The position numbers and the translations under genes were made by a program. DNA of 64,000 nt, from positions 62,531 through 126,530 of the forward strand of contig JH153544.1 of NCBI GenBank assembly GCA_000226015.1, in the 5' to 3' direction. The DNA comes from Mnemiopsis leidyi (taxonomy: Eukaryota > Ctenophora > Tentaculata > Lobata > Bolinopsidae). Shown piece by piece: positions 14,931 to 28,100 of this stretch. Numbering within the stretch: the stretch's first letter is position 1; each line of letters opens with the position of its first letter. The notes under the pieces are model-generated. The model ran no database searches, was not told where the DNA came from, and worked only from the letters and a program-made list of their open reading frames with translations.

Positions 14931-15066
14931 GTTGCTGGGTTACCTTGGTTGCTGGGTTACCTTGGTTGCTGGGTTACCTTGGTTGCTGGGTTACCTTGGT
15001 TGCTGGGTTACCTTGGTTGCTGGGTTACCTTGGTTGCTGGGTTACCTTGGTTGCTGGGTTACCTTG
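14931..15066 (+). repeat. 17-bp minisatellite, 8 perfect copies
   Basis: The unit GTTGCTGGGTTACCTTG is repeated eight times without a mismatch, followed by decayed copies near 15138-15230. Because 17 is not a multiple of three, the array is open in several frames and creates false reading frames cycling through Leu-Leu-Gly-Tyr-Leu-Gly-Cys-Trp. Perfect copies mean recent expansion or homogenisation. Confidence 0.95.
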
Positions 15067-16708
15067 AACTGGTCCCAAGTCCAGTCGCCATCTTGTCATT
15101 TATGTCAAATAACCGTGTTTAGTCATTGACTACTGACTTGGTTGCTGGGTTACGTTGGTCGTGGGTTACTATTATTGCCGGGTTACTTTGGTAACTTGAT
15201 TCCTTAAGTTGCTAAGTTACTTGTGTTGCTAGGTTAGTAGAATAGTAGATAATATGTTTATATAGGTTAAATTTAGGCTACTCGATAACCCTAGCTCTGC
15301 ATTCTGCAATCTTCTTTTCCACATTAAAAGATCAAGTTAAACTAAATTTAAAAGACTGACCAGACTGTATTAAACACATGCAGGTAATGAGCTGCTAATC
15401 TGCATATCAACAGGATAACACGATTTTTCCATTGTTCTAAGTAACGTGCAATTATTTTCAGCTATTTCCGGTGTGGAGCCTCCTATTTCGATAACACTGC
15501 TATTTTAAAACTTGTTTTAAATTTGCTTTCTTGCATGTGAATAACAACAACTTCATTACAATATATTTTCCCTAATAGAATGAGCATCACATTTGTACTG
15601 TTCGTTCTGATTACTAAGTACTGATGTCTAATATTGCACTATTGCACTATGAAAGTATTGCCGGTCTGTAGAGGAGGGTAGTTGTAGATACAAGTTCTCA
15701 GTACAATGGTTGTAGTTTCCTGCAATCTGCTACATCATATAAGGTATTGCCCTATTATATAGGGTTCTTGTATCATAGAGAGTATGCAATTTGGGTTGAT
15801 GTCTTCCTTTACAGTCAGCTGCTCTCGCCTCCACCAGTCGTTGGTCTTTATGCCTCCTAAATCTGAACAAAAATGTTAACTTTATTCTTGCTTCTTTCAA
15901 TTTTGGATTTTCTGTAAAAACTCTATTTATGGAGTTGTTCAATCTTGTTTGTGAAAACGCCTCTGAGCGACGTCTATTTGAAGCTTTGGCATTACTTCGT
16001 CGCAGAGGTACAATATTTCTTGATGATAGATTTATAGGTCTTCCTTGCCGTTCTTATGAGAAAATATAAAATCTGTAATCAGTATGGCTGTTAAATCCAG
16101 CGCAAGACAACAACTTTTCACTCGAAAACATCGAAACTTTCAATTCATATTATTTAAAACTTGATTTAGTCTAAGTCTTACTTCCTCTAATATCAATAAA
16201 TGATACTGCTATGATGATACTGCTATAATAATATAATATAAATCCAAATTCTTGGATTAAATTTCGTGATTTCGCAGTATTCAAGGCAAAGAACCGTCGG
16301 GCAATTTAGTTGTGACGGTATCAGTCGTCTGGAAAGTTAGCTGACAACATATAAATTTATAGCATTAACAATTTGAATGCTTTATTTGTAAATTATTGTA
16401 GTGACCCTTCGCTAAATGCTAATAATGGACACGACTTTAATATACGTTATAGTATTAGCTTAGTCTTAGATTAGTCTCTTAGTTTATTTCCAACACTACC
16501 GAGCCACGCGCCCAGTTAGTTATCATCGTTACGATTACAGGTGCAATTCGTCGATTATAAACATTTTCCCGAAATTAGTAGTTATTTTGGGACCGTAAAA
16601 GGTGATCAATGATCATTGCCAGGTGACCCATGCAATTTCAACCTTCTATACTTGGCCATCTCATAACTCATCACGAAATCACCAGTTTGTCACTTTCCAA
16701 CTCTCGCC

Positions 16709-16753
16709 GTTACCATGACAATCCCTTTAACCACTAGCCGTTACCATGACAAC
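16709..16753 (+). promoter_or_regulatory. Two X-box-like (RFX) motifs
   Basis: GTTACCATGACAAT (16709-16722) and GTTACCATGACAAC (16740-16753) lie 31 bp apart. Both match the imperfect inverted-repeat form bound by RFX factors (GTNRCC, AT spacer, RGNAAC; here GACAAC). They sit 28-72 bp before the acceptor of a candidate exon at 16781. The match is seen in the sequence; the regulatory role is inferred. Confidence 0.35.
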
Positions 16754-16780
16754 CCCTCTAACCCCTCACCTCTCTTCTAG

Positions 16781-17027
16781 GCTGAATGTTTTGAAGCCGG
16801 CTCTACCAGGGTGACATGTTACCGGACGCCCTTATCAGCGGATCTGGACAGCTGTGTCCGAGCGGGGGGCTCAGTCCCACCCGGCGTAGTGGAAGCACCA
16901 CCTGCCGACATCACCACCATCATGGGGGGTCTGGGAGTAGGAAGGTAGCCGGTAGTCAGAGTCTGAGAGGGGTACCTACTTTACCGACCACTCGCTGTAG
17001 CTGCGTCCTGATATCTGCTAACAATAG
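16781..17027 (+). CDS. Candidate exon with two competing reading frames
   Basis: A good acceptor (CCTCTCTTCTAG) opens a GC-richer block that ends at the donor AATAG/GTGAGAG. Reading A starts at the ATG at 16816 after an in-frame stop and runs 212 coding bases to the donor in phase 2. It could splice to the zinc-finger exon at 20522 in frame, giving an alternative N-terminus. Reading B takes the acceptor in phase 0 and encodes AECFEAGSTRVTCYRTPLS and onward to a stop near 16945, as the last exon of an upstream gene. Reading B looks more protein-like and reading A is supported by phase. I do not recognise either product. Confidence 0.35.
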
Positions 17028-18320
17028 GTGAGAGAAGTTGAGATGATCGATTCTTGTAGAACAGATGAGAAATTGCGGTTTGATTTGTGATGAACTTCTT
17101 GTCATTCGTTGAATATGTGTTGTCAACAAATAACCCTTTTCAACGAATAACTATTTTTCACGAATAACCTATTGGTTCGTCCAAAACTCCTTCTCTTTGA
17201 ATCGTCTGCGCAATTCCTTGGGATTAGTGTCCACATGTGTCATGTCTGATTTTAATGGCTGATGAAAAGACGAATTGCGATAAGTTTCGCCGCAATAATT
17301 TGGTGGGAGTCAGCTATGTCCGCGTCAATTTTTAAGGCGCGCCTCGGGTTATCAGGAAAAAGAAAATCTATTAGCCAAGACTGTGTGCGTTGCTGGTGTT
17401 GGCGTTATTTGAGAGAAAGGGTTTTCTGTCTTTACTTTCCGACTTACTTTTCGTAAATTTGATGCCTGATATTTGTTTCAACCAAAGAATTTTGGATCAT
17501 TGCGATTTTGCCACTTGTATCAACTGGCCATTCTCCACTATTAGGTTAAGGTTAGTCAAGGTTAAGGTTACTCTTACAAATTCAACATAGTTACTAGTTA
17601 AGACTCAATAATTCCATCTTGATTATAACCTATCACCAAGGACAACGTAATATCTTTTTGCGGTCGAGCAGGCATCCTTCTTACCAGCTATAGTACTGCG
17701 AACTGCGGTTTCTCCCTTCGTTGTTACTTATCACTTCGTTACTTTACATGACTAACTTACAGTTACATATCAGAACTTGACCGACCTTCCGTGATAAAGA
17801 GCAGCGTGACATTGGCTTTCTCCGCCCTTGCATATTGCTGGCTCCGTGGACATTACTCGTAAAAATCATTCATGTCAACATCAATCTAGCAGCAGGCTTT
17901 GCAGCATGAAAATATTTTGAAACGGTGCAACGTGATTGGTCAGTGTGGGAAATACTGCGGTCGGATTGGACAATGTTGTGAACAAGTGCGGCTAGCTAGC
18001 TGTCTAAAAGCTAGGAGTTTGCAGTAGGACAACTATGTGTACTTCGACGTTTAACGGCACTTTTTCTTGTCCAGCATCCTTTCTGTCGGCTCGCTTTCCA
18101 AGAAATTCCCCTGAATGTTATTAAGCTACAGAAAAATAGAAATAGGACAAATATTGAAATATTTTCCTTGATTTTGTACAGTTTCGGTACCGGCGTCTGA
18201 TGTGCTTCATGTGAGTTTATGTTTATGTCCTTATAAAGTTAAGCATTTCGCATTTCCGCATTCCTTTTTTAGGTTTTGAAAAATGTTCATTTCTAAAATT
18301 TATTAAGTAGTTTCTCCCCT
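17028..18320. other. No gene seen
   Basis: AT-rich sequence with only short random frames. No splice-bounded exon or RNA gene could be supported up to the assembly gap. Confidence 0.4.
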
Positions 18321-18446
18321 NNNNNNNNNNNNNNNNNNNNNNNNNNNNNNNNNNNNNNNNNNNNNNNNNNNNNNNNNNNNNNNNNNNNNNNNNNNNNNNN
18401 NNNNNNNNNNNNNNNNNNNNNNNNNNNNNNNNNNNNNNNNNNNNNN
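18321..18446. other. Assembly gap (126 N)
   Basis: Run of 126 undetermined bases. It is followed directly by a TC microsatellite, so the gap probably reflects failure to assemble through the simple repeat; its true length is unknown. Confidence 1.
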
Positions 18447-18460
18447 TCTCTCTCTCTACT

Positions 18461-18512
<52 letters not shown>
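18447..18512. repeat. TC microsatellite
   Basis: Nearly pure TC dinucleotide run with two CTCTACTC interruptions at its start, next to the assembly gap. Confidence 0.97.
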
Positions 18513-18516
<4 letters not shown>

Positions 18517-19133
18517 TACAGTTTCTTTCTCATTCTCTGCGTCAAGGTGATGATAGAACATACAGCGTGTTCTGTCCAACACCTCTCCCATACACTTATG
18601 TTCTAACACCTCGCACTTGAGTGACGAGTATTGTGAACTTCTCCGAAAGTGTTGCCCCTCCAGTTGGTGCCTCGAACGATCTCTGATAAAGCAGATGTTC
18701 TCTTGTTAGTTTCGATTCTCCGTCTCGTCTGACAGCTGCAGGAACTAATCTTGCAGTGATGATCCAATTTTTCAAGGATACGTTTTGCGAGCGAAGTCGT
18801 AGGAAACGCTGATAGAAAGGCGTGATATAGGTCACATGACTATTGACAAGCAATCACGTGGGTTCCCACTTACAGTTTCCCAATGATGTCACATCATTTA
18901 TTGCTGGGTTGGAAAACGTTAAGCAATCAGAGCAACCGAGATTTAGGTAGCCACACAAACTCATGATATGTACCTAGCCCATTATTTATAGCCAGCTGAC
19001 AGTTGTTGTTCTTACTCAACGATTTCTATTTTCATCCTCTCACTCCCTCCATACAGCAGCATCAAGTCCTTAGCCACCTCGCAAACCGTTTGTAATCTCC
19101 AACTCGCCTATTCGCCGCAGTACTGATCGCGTG

Positions 19134-22100
19134 ATGTTTCTTTGGGAAAGGTGAGTGCTAATTGTAGAGATTTTACGTCAAAATCTGAGTTTACCGTTTA
19201 AGTACTCCAATTTCCGGCATGAGACGTTATCCCATTACAATGGTTATCTGATAAGAGACGTAGAGCCTGACATCTCCAGGCGCCTTGGTACTTAAACCCA
19301 TGCAGCCCTACGAACCTGCCCCCTTTGTGCTTATCTTGTACCAGGCGTACATCTGGTCAGTTGTCAGCCTTGTTCCTACTCTGACTGTTGTAAGAAAGTG
19401 TCGTGTATCACAACAGTTTCTAGTCGTGTCATTATCTTCTGTTTGTCATTATCTTCTGTTTGGTGCAGCTTGTCCAGTATGGAGTTGAATAATCTTGTGA
19501 TGAGTTGTGCGGAGTACAACGTGTTTGCTATTGCAAGGTTAGGCTTTTTTCTTGATCAATAGAACAAGGTCGTGATCGTCTCTCTGCAGAACTGATTGAT
19601 TGTTCTTTAGAAATCTCAAAATTATGCGATGTTCCATGATCAACAAGACACGATCAAGACTCTTCTACGCCGAAACCTGTCCCTTAAACAATTTGGCGAC
19701 TTGCCAAGTTACGATATAGGGAATAGCAAACAATGCTACCACAGTCCACCTTTCATTCAATAATCTACTACACATAGTTAGTCAGTTGTTAGTTGTTACA
19801 TACCTCGTTAAAATGTCTACCTAAGTCAACAAATTCTTGTAAATCTCCTCGGTGTCACCAGGTCCCTGATCCCCCAGTTACATGATAAAACGTCAATAAG
19901 TCCGGATCGCTAAATCCAAACCATTTATTTTATCATGCCGAGCAGTAGTGAGTAGGACTACATAGTAGTGAGTATAGGACTACATAGTAGTGAGTAGGAC
20001 TACATAATCTAGTGGTATAGAAAATATAGTAGGCTGTCAGCTGACAGCTACGTCTGGACCGAGAGGCCCTGACTCACTCTGTCGCTGTACAGATTTACAG
20101 ATTTAGCAACTTGTAGAGCTATCCAGCCGGGTTGCTATAGAGTTACAACTGTTGAGATCCGGGCTGTAAAGTTCTGATTTACTACAGCTCCACGACCCGA
20201 CTCTCTCCGACCACAAATAATACCCGCGCTGAAACCTTACTTTAAAACACTAACCACGCCTTGGCCGTCGAACGCAAATGGACAATCAAACTGGGATGAA
20301 ATCGTAGAAAGTCCCAAAAAACCTTATCAACATTTACACTGCGTCTAACTTCCAACTAATTGTGAATTGACATCACGAATATGGCAGCAACACGTCACAC
20401 GTGTCAGCCACACGTGTCAGCTACACGTGTCAGTAACCACGTGATTTCGGCAGGAATGCCTGTAATTCTGGGATCGTTCCAGCAAGATCGAAATTCCGAC
20501 CTGATCTATTTCTCGTTTCAGCACGAAGCGATCGCCCGGTTCCCGGAAAATGAGGAAGAGCATTTTGCAGTTTGCTAAGAAGTTGTGGAGTTCTGAGGAC
20601 AGTGGCAGTCGGAGAGTGCTCTGTACAAATTGTAAGACGGATCCGGTGACCCAGAGTTCGCTCTGCAAGAAGTGTTGTAGAAGATCCACTGTCTGTGCGG
20701 CGTGTTACTCTAGGTAAGTGATGAGTTGCAGTTATCGGTCGAGAGGATCACCTCTAGGTGTAAATTGTTCCACTGTTTTGTGGTTTTTTAGTCATTTCAA
20801 TGCAACGGCTGATTTCATTTTGGTGGAAACTTTAACAGCGTTGTAAAGATTCATATATAGTGAAAGTTCTGTCTGTGTAAATTAAAACAGTCTGTCTCAC
20901 AACGCCTTCCCCTTACAGGATCCTCTCACTCCATCACACCAGACTAGACCGATACAGCAGCATAGAAGATCGGTCCTACAAGTGTCCGGAGTGCAACCTC
21001 TCCCCGGTTGACACCTCACCGCACACCAACGTCCTGGAGGATCACAGCGTCTCTTACATCACTCCGCAAACCGTCGACAAGGTCTCCAAATCTCCCAACA
21101 AAGTTGATCCCGACCCGCTGCTGAGGTTTCAGAACCACCGGACCGTGCCAGCTCTCGCTTCTCCGCCAGCCCCCGCTAGGATGCCGCTCGGTTTCACCAC
21201 CTCCGCTCCAGCCACCCCCGTCAAACCGTTCTCTCCAGTGAAACCTGTGTCTCTAGCTATCAAGCCTGTGTCTCCAACCAAGCCACTCACTACTCCAACT
21301 ACACCCACCAGATCCATTTCACCGGTTAAACCACCTCGACCGGTAAATCATGTCCGACCGGTCACTCTGACTAAAGAAAAGTCCTTCTCAAGCTCGGAGT
21401 CTGAGTACCAGTCCTGCTCGGAGAACGTAGACCCAGACAGTCCCTTCACTCCAACAACACCCACTCCATTAGGGGGGAAGAAAGGTTATGTGTTTCCAGG
21501 ACGACCTAGTCATATGAACATGTCTGGACAAGACAAGAACAGGACCCCAAACAAGGACGTATCTCGTTATAACGTTCTGGAGAGATCCCTGCCCGAACTC
21601 CCTGAACGAGTCAAATCTCCCAAAATACTCGAGGACATAAACAACAATAACAAATGTGTCGTCATGTCCAGTAAAAGTCGTGAGAGTCCACGGACGGTTG
21701 CCATGGTAACCAAACCTACTCCTCCCGTTTCCATGGTAACAAGATCCCGCATCACGAACCCAAACCGGCCTGTCATGATCAGATCACGTGCCATAGAAGA
21801 GAGTGACGAGTTCCAGAATGTCATGGTGAGTACAAATTTGAGAGTACAATTCTTGCCTGTTGTTGTATGTCTGTTTGGGTTAGGAGTAAATTTACCATGT
21901 CGCTGTAGTGTTCTGTTACATTTAGACATTTGTCTCTGTGCATGTGCACTTCTCTGCAGTGTTGTGTTTCATGTCTTGGTTAGGTTGTGCCGCGAAATTT
22001 GCAGTTCTTCCATGTGACTGCTTCTGAGCTTGTTTTCATCATTAGAATAAAAGATGACTGAGTTTTATGACAATTTGGCATGACGACTAGCACCATGACT

Positions 22101-25100
22101 ATATACTAGCGCCATGACGACTAGCGCCATGACGATTAGCACTACACTCCAGCTCATTTTAAGACTGTGATTCTGATTTCTGCTGCCAGCTGGCGGCTCA
22201 TGTCGTCAACTGTAATCACCACACCCCTGATCCTCCTGTAGTCTTGTGCAACCTATTTAAGTATCCTAGAGCTCCCTTCTGTCCGATACTCAGTCCTGCA
22301 AGTAGAAAACGGCTGGGATTTGGTGATTTTGTCCAGCCTGGGAAGATCTGCTAAGATGCCCTCCTTCCACCGCATAGCAACAACGGAACAACCCATTTAC
22401 CATAGCAACAACACCAACCTTACCACACGGACCAAGCATTTTGACTATATTTAAACTCGATTTCACACCTTGATCAGCGCTATCTTCTAACCGTTGCCGC
22501 GGTTAATGTCTAGCTCCATTATCCCTTATTTGAATTGTCCTCAGCATGGAAGGTGGCTGAAAGGTAGCCGTGTAGTGGAGACCGGGATATTTCCCTCTGT
22601 CCTCGTTACTGCTGTGAACGTGTTTTAACTTTCTATAGTTTTGTATAGTTAACTCTCCCAATCAAATATTTCTAGATAGTTTTGTTAATATATGACAAAT
22701 CTAAGCAATTAAATCAAAATGCCCTGGTTTGACCTGGAATGAAGGCGTGGCTAATCAGCTAGTTGGTCGTTGCGAGCTAGATTGGAAATCCTCTCTGCAG
22801 TTTTGTAGCTCTTGTAGCGGCGTAGCAACAACGATCTACTCAACAGCAGCTTTTGTCTTCAACATCTTGTTGCTTTATTGTGTGAGGTTGCGTTGCGTAA
22901 TCCCACTTTGATTTGAATTCTATTGTACCTCGTACCTTCGCGCCATTTCTCTTTCAGTTCCTGAGATCACTTCTGCGTGGTGTTAGCGCCCGCGGTGCAT
23001 GTTTTGAAACTTTGCCAAGTTGAGCTCGCTTGTTAATGATTTGTTATGTTTGTTTGGATAATAACTGTAAGCTGCTCTATAAGCATTATGTTTATATTTT
23101 ACCTGCTATACTTACACTTACATATCACAACGTTAACTACGTATCGACCACACTACACGATATAACTATACAGCTTGGACTTTGTTAATCTTCTCTTAAC
23201 AATTTCTTTTCTGTGTAAAAGAGCGACTGTTCTTTGTGGTTAGAAATTTTGCTAGTTTTCTAGCAAAATTTTCGCTTCTAAAGCCCTTAGACTCGAGTCT
23301 ATACTGCCCTACCGTTCACAATACAGATACTTTTAACACAACCCCTTTAAAATGTATAGTATAGTATAGTATGCAGAATAGTACAAGACTTTTATAGATG
23401 GGTTTGTGCATTGCAAGAGGAGCTTACTAACGTTATCCACCTCCTTGTACTGTATATTGTGATCAGCATGAGTTTACTCAAAGTTATGTGTATCACTCGC
23501 TTCACTCAGAAATTATATATCTTAGCAGAACTTGATTCAGATAGTCCGACACTAGAGCCACCAGCACCAGCACCACCACTAGAACAACCACCACCGGAAC
23601 CACCACTAGAACCAACAGAACCATCACCACCAGAACCACCATCAATACACCAATACACCAATACACCACCAATAGAACCAACAGAACCATCACCACCAGA
23701 ACCAGCATCCTACACGCGCAGTGTAGCCCTCCCCCCAGTGTAAGCTCCCTCCCTCCCCAAATCAATCATAAATCTTAGAATTAAATTCCACTCTAAAACC
23801 TCTCCTTGCAGTAGCTAGCTCCCTTCTCTCTCCCTACCTGTAACCTTACACCTCTCTTTGTTCTGACTCGTGCTTCTGGAGCTCGTGTTGTTTTTCACTG
23901 ACAGTTCACTCGTCACCACTTCTTCTATTCTTTATCATTTTTAAATTTTCTTGCATTTCTTTTCGTACTTTCTTTAAGTAAGTTTCTCGTAAAATTTTAC
24001 CGATTTTAATCTTTTTTTGAGGCATTTAATTGTTGTTGCAGTGTGCATACCCGCTAGGTATTCATCAGTTTTTAGGTTTTACGTTCTTCTGTTCTTTTTT
24101 TTCTGTTTTTAAAATCTCACTTCCATCCCGGTAAACAGTGCACAGAAAAATGTACAAAATGCGAGGTTCGCGTCAGTTGGCATCATGAACATCTCAATAG
24201 GTGTACTTGTCACTGTGTCTTCCTTGTCTTGTTTAAATATTCAGCACTTTTTGATGTCTTAGTATTGCTATTGCTCTGCACTGTGTTTTTATAGTTTCGT
24301 TTTAATTTATTGTGGTTACTTTCATGCTGCTCCTTACCATTTAAAGTTCATTGCGATGAGCTATTGATTACAATTTCCACATTTTGTTCCCTGATCATGA
24401 TCAGTATTTAAAATTTAAGTCCAAACTCCAATAATGTGGATCAGGAGTTCATCCCATAATTCTATACGTAACCAGTATTCAGATACTAGATATGACCTGA
24501 TTTTGCGCTTCGTGGCAATATTCTCTTGATCAAAAAAGCTTAATTCTGTTAATTCAAGATAAGAATTATTGGCATGATATAATAGTCCTGTTGTAGCCAA
24601 TCTCATATCATGTTTCACTAAATGTTGACAATCATTATATTGCTGCGATACTGCAGAAGTAGAAGTAGATTTGTTTATCTGAAAAGCTGTGTTTTACCTT
24701 TCCCCTCCACGTTATTGGGATATGTACTTTTAAATTGTGACGTTTTCTGTAGGTCAGGGGGTTAAATAATTGATAAAGAAATACAGGTTCTGAATTTATG
24801 TGCTCTTAATCAACTATTTTATGTTTTAGGTACTCTTAGTAGGGTTGGGGGCCAGACTTTGTTTCTCTCTATTATGTGCTTTTTTCTCATCCAGATTTTA
24901 TAAAAATGTCCTTTCATAATATCCTTGAATAATTGAATCTAATGAGACGTGATGCTAGTATTCAAGTCTGCTGTTTCACTGTGCTTGCTTTATGTTCAAT
25001 TGATGTGGACGGAGAAACAATGGTGGAGTGACATTGTAGCATAGTGCATACCATTCATTTTAACAACAAAGAAATGAAACAGCTATATCTACCAGATATA

Positions 25101-28100
25101 ACTTGTACTGTCATCATTATCATCATGCTGACATTACAGTTGGTATTCCCGCCCATTTCTCGTGGTCGTCTCTTACAGTAGACCAAACTCTGAATAAACC
25201 GAGTAGTCAAGCTTTATAGCTCGTTTATTGACCTTCTGTCACCTCGTTGGTTGAAAGTACCTTTATTTTCGTCTGTATCAAAGTATTCGAAGATCCAAGA
25301 TAGGTCCTCCACTGGCCTACCACTTGATGAAACAGACGTGCGACAATCAATACCCACTTGAACAGAACGGAACTTATGATGCTTTGACCAAACTACAAGT
25401 CGGCTCTTTTACAGCAGTAAAAGTAAAACCCTGACTATTCGCAGTTATGTAAGGCACGATTAGGTCAGCACTTGGCTTAATGGTTTTCTCTCTCAAATGT
25501 TAGTGGTTGTCAAAGTGTGACTTATTTCGCGTTTAGGTTTGTGAGCTGGCGCGTATGTTGTTAGTAAGTTTTCAGTCCACGCTGTGTTAGTTTAACTGTT
25601 TAACTCGCTCATCAGAATTAAAGTTTTAACAGTCTTATATTTAACTGCAAGTGCAGGTTTACAGAAATAATCGTATTCCGCAATCAGTCCAGTTTCACCT
25701 AATGTTGAATTAGTTAAAGAATATGAATACACTTTATAAAAGGTCCACTGGTTAAGCTTAAACTTAAAGTATATCTCTCTAGTATCTTTCCAGAATCTTC
25801 CCTCCAGGATTTTCCACTCTTCCACTCTTCCCTTTCCTTACCCTCTTTCTCCAGTCGTCTTCGTGCGTGATTGTCGTTCAATGAAGAACCATAAAACCTG
25901 TCATAATGACACTCTATTTCTCATTGACTCTTAATCGCTCCATGAAACACAGCTTCCTTCTCGGCAACCTAACTATTCCCTTTACAATTACTAAACTGCT
26001 GTAGGATGCACTGTCTCCCATTGAACTAACGTCATCCAGTTCCATACTGGTTTACCTCCAGCGTAACTTATAACCCCTTTTTGTTAAACTTTCTTTCAGT
26101 CCTCTCTCTCTTTCTTTCCGTCTTTGTGTGTTTTGTGTGGGCTTTACTTTATGTCTCGGATAGATTAAACTAGTAGTTGGTTGCTGGGTGATGTGTGTTT
26201 GTTTAAACGTAATCGTGCACGTGTCAACTCCGCCACCTCTCGTGCCGCAGCATTGATTACTTGATAAGCTTATGGTTTCAACTTCCATCCCTGACAAGCT
26301 TCCCCTCTTGCTCTCTCATTGGTTAAACAGCAGTAGAGCTTCCTGGTGGTGTGTTTAAACCGGCTCACAACAAGTGCTAAGCGTGATGGAAGCGTGTGTG
26401 AGCAACACCGCGTTGTGTGGTTGCTCTGTGCAATCTCAACTTTTCGAGTCCTTCAGTTGCCATTTTCTTGATTTACTTTCCTGTCGCTCTCTCAATCAAA
26501 CTCTCGTGTTGACATTTTGTTGGAGTTCACGCTTCGTCAACGCTTGTTGATTGATTGTCAAATTGTTGATATTAGTGTGATATACAAGAGAAGATAAGAG
26601 GTGTGATAAAGAGTGAGAGTGTGAAGCAAGGTACCTGATATTTCTTGTCGACATGCTGGTTACCGGAATGGAGCTCATCTGTCCTCGTATCGACCCCCTC
26701 TCCCGTGTCGACCCTCTGTCTCAGGTAAGTTCTGCTGCACGTGCAAAATGTTTCAGATTCACACGCAAATTGTGTAAAGATTGTAATTGTAATTATTGTC
26801 AACATTAAAAGCCAAGGAACTATTGTCAACATTAAGCCAAGGAACTATTGCCAAAATTAAGCCAAGGACAGCAGGACTTCAAGACTTATGAGATCTATAT
26901 TAGCGTAATTCGCTGGCCAATCTTCGTCACACTTAGAATATGTGAACTGTAAATATCAGACCCTTACATTGTTTCTAACAATAATGAGTTAACTTCCACA
27001 CTTGTATTGTACTGCTATCAGGAATTGCCGTCATTACACAAATATTTTATCCCCTGAACCTGATTATTCGTACTAGCTGTCACCAACAACTATAATATAG
27101 ACTACCAAAACCCGGCCCGCATTCCTTTCCATAGGTTTTACACGCGCTCTAGCTTTCTAATACTCATATACAAGGTTATCATAGTCAGCTCCCCCTTTTT
27201 AGCTAGTTCTCATTGTATCTATCCGCTGTATCTGTTTGCAGGATATTATCTCTTGTAACAGAATAGTCGTGTAGGACAAAAGATCGACTTCATTGTTCCT
27301 CAAAAACACCTTTGTTTTCGTTGTCAGGCACTCTATCCATTACTGCTTTCAAACAAGTGCCACTTGGAATAGAGTTGCTTTATTTGTGTCCTGTCTGATC
27401 TGCATTTGGTTAACCTCCTTGTTCTTCTATAAACTCCATAAAAAGATTCAATTTTATGTGCTTTGACCATTTTTAATGATTTGATCTCGATCATATCTTC
27501 AATAAAATGATTCGCTATTCAGGAATCCCCTCTCCTAAAAGTTCATCATCGTTTTATTTCTATTGATAATTACAGTTTGACTGAGGCAACTAGGCAGTTG
27601 ACGAGCGGTCTCCTTAACCAGCCCCACGTCAAATCGACCCTCCAAAACTTGGGAGGTTTCTCTCCCAGTCCCCCGCATTAATTAGAACACCGGTGCATCA
27701 TACATGCATTTAGCGCCGTCAAGTCTCATCTTTATTTCAACCCACTTTCCCGCACGTGACACTAGGACGGAATACAAGGTGATAATATTGGTGATACAAG
27801 GTGACAATATTGGTTTGTGCCGTGCAATAATAAGAACCGATTACCGGATTTCTCATAATTTCTCACATAATATCCCACCGGTAGCTAAGAAACTGAAAAC
27901 TCGCTCTAGTAGCGTGCTCTTCTCACCAGTCCAGGCACCAGTCAGTCTGTTTCTCGTGTACAGTTTGTACAGTCTCTTCTCCTGGTCGAATTCTATAATT
28001 TCTCTGTTCTCTTTATTTTTAGTTCTCACTGCTCAGTGTGTTCTTGTACTCTCTTTCATGGTTTGAATCTAAAGTTTCGCGGCGGAGTTGTATTCATCAG

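Larger units (their letters stand above)
10701..16780. other. Largely non-coding, repeat-containing stretch
   Basis: It holds a TTGGCTTA-type simple repeat (11402-11475), degenerate GTTGCTATGTTCAG-like repeats (about 12420-12570), a TCTAA pentamer array (about 14214-14240) and the 17-bp minisatellite at 14931-15066. A frame from about 11356 to 11498 has an acceptor (GGCTTCAG) and a GTATGT donor, but its hydrophobic reading comes from the simple repeat, so I do not call it an exon. Confidence 0.45.

Noticed and set aside
14913-15129. Leu-Leu-Gly-Tyr-Leu-Gly-Cys-Trp repeat proteins
   Set aside because: Artefact of the 17-bp minisatellite read in different frames.
23502-23765. Hydrophobic Val/Leu-rich minus-strand frame resembling membrane spans
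   Set aside because: Antisense shadow of the CCACCAGAACC repeat; no start context or splice sites.
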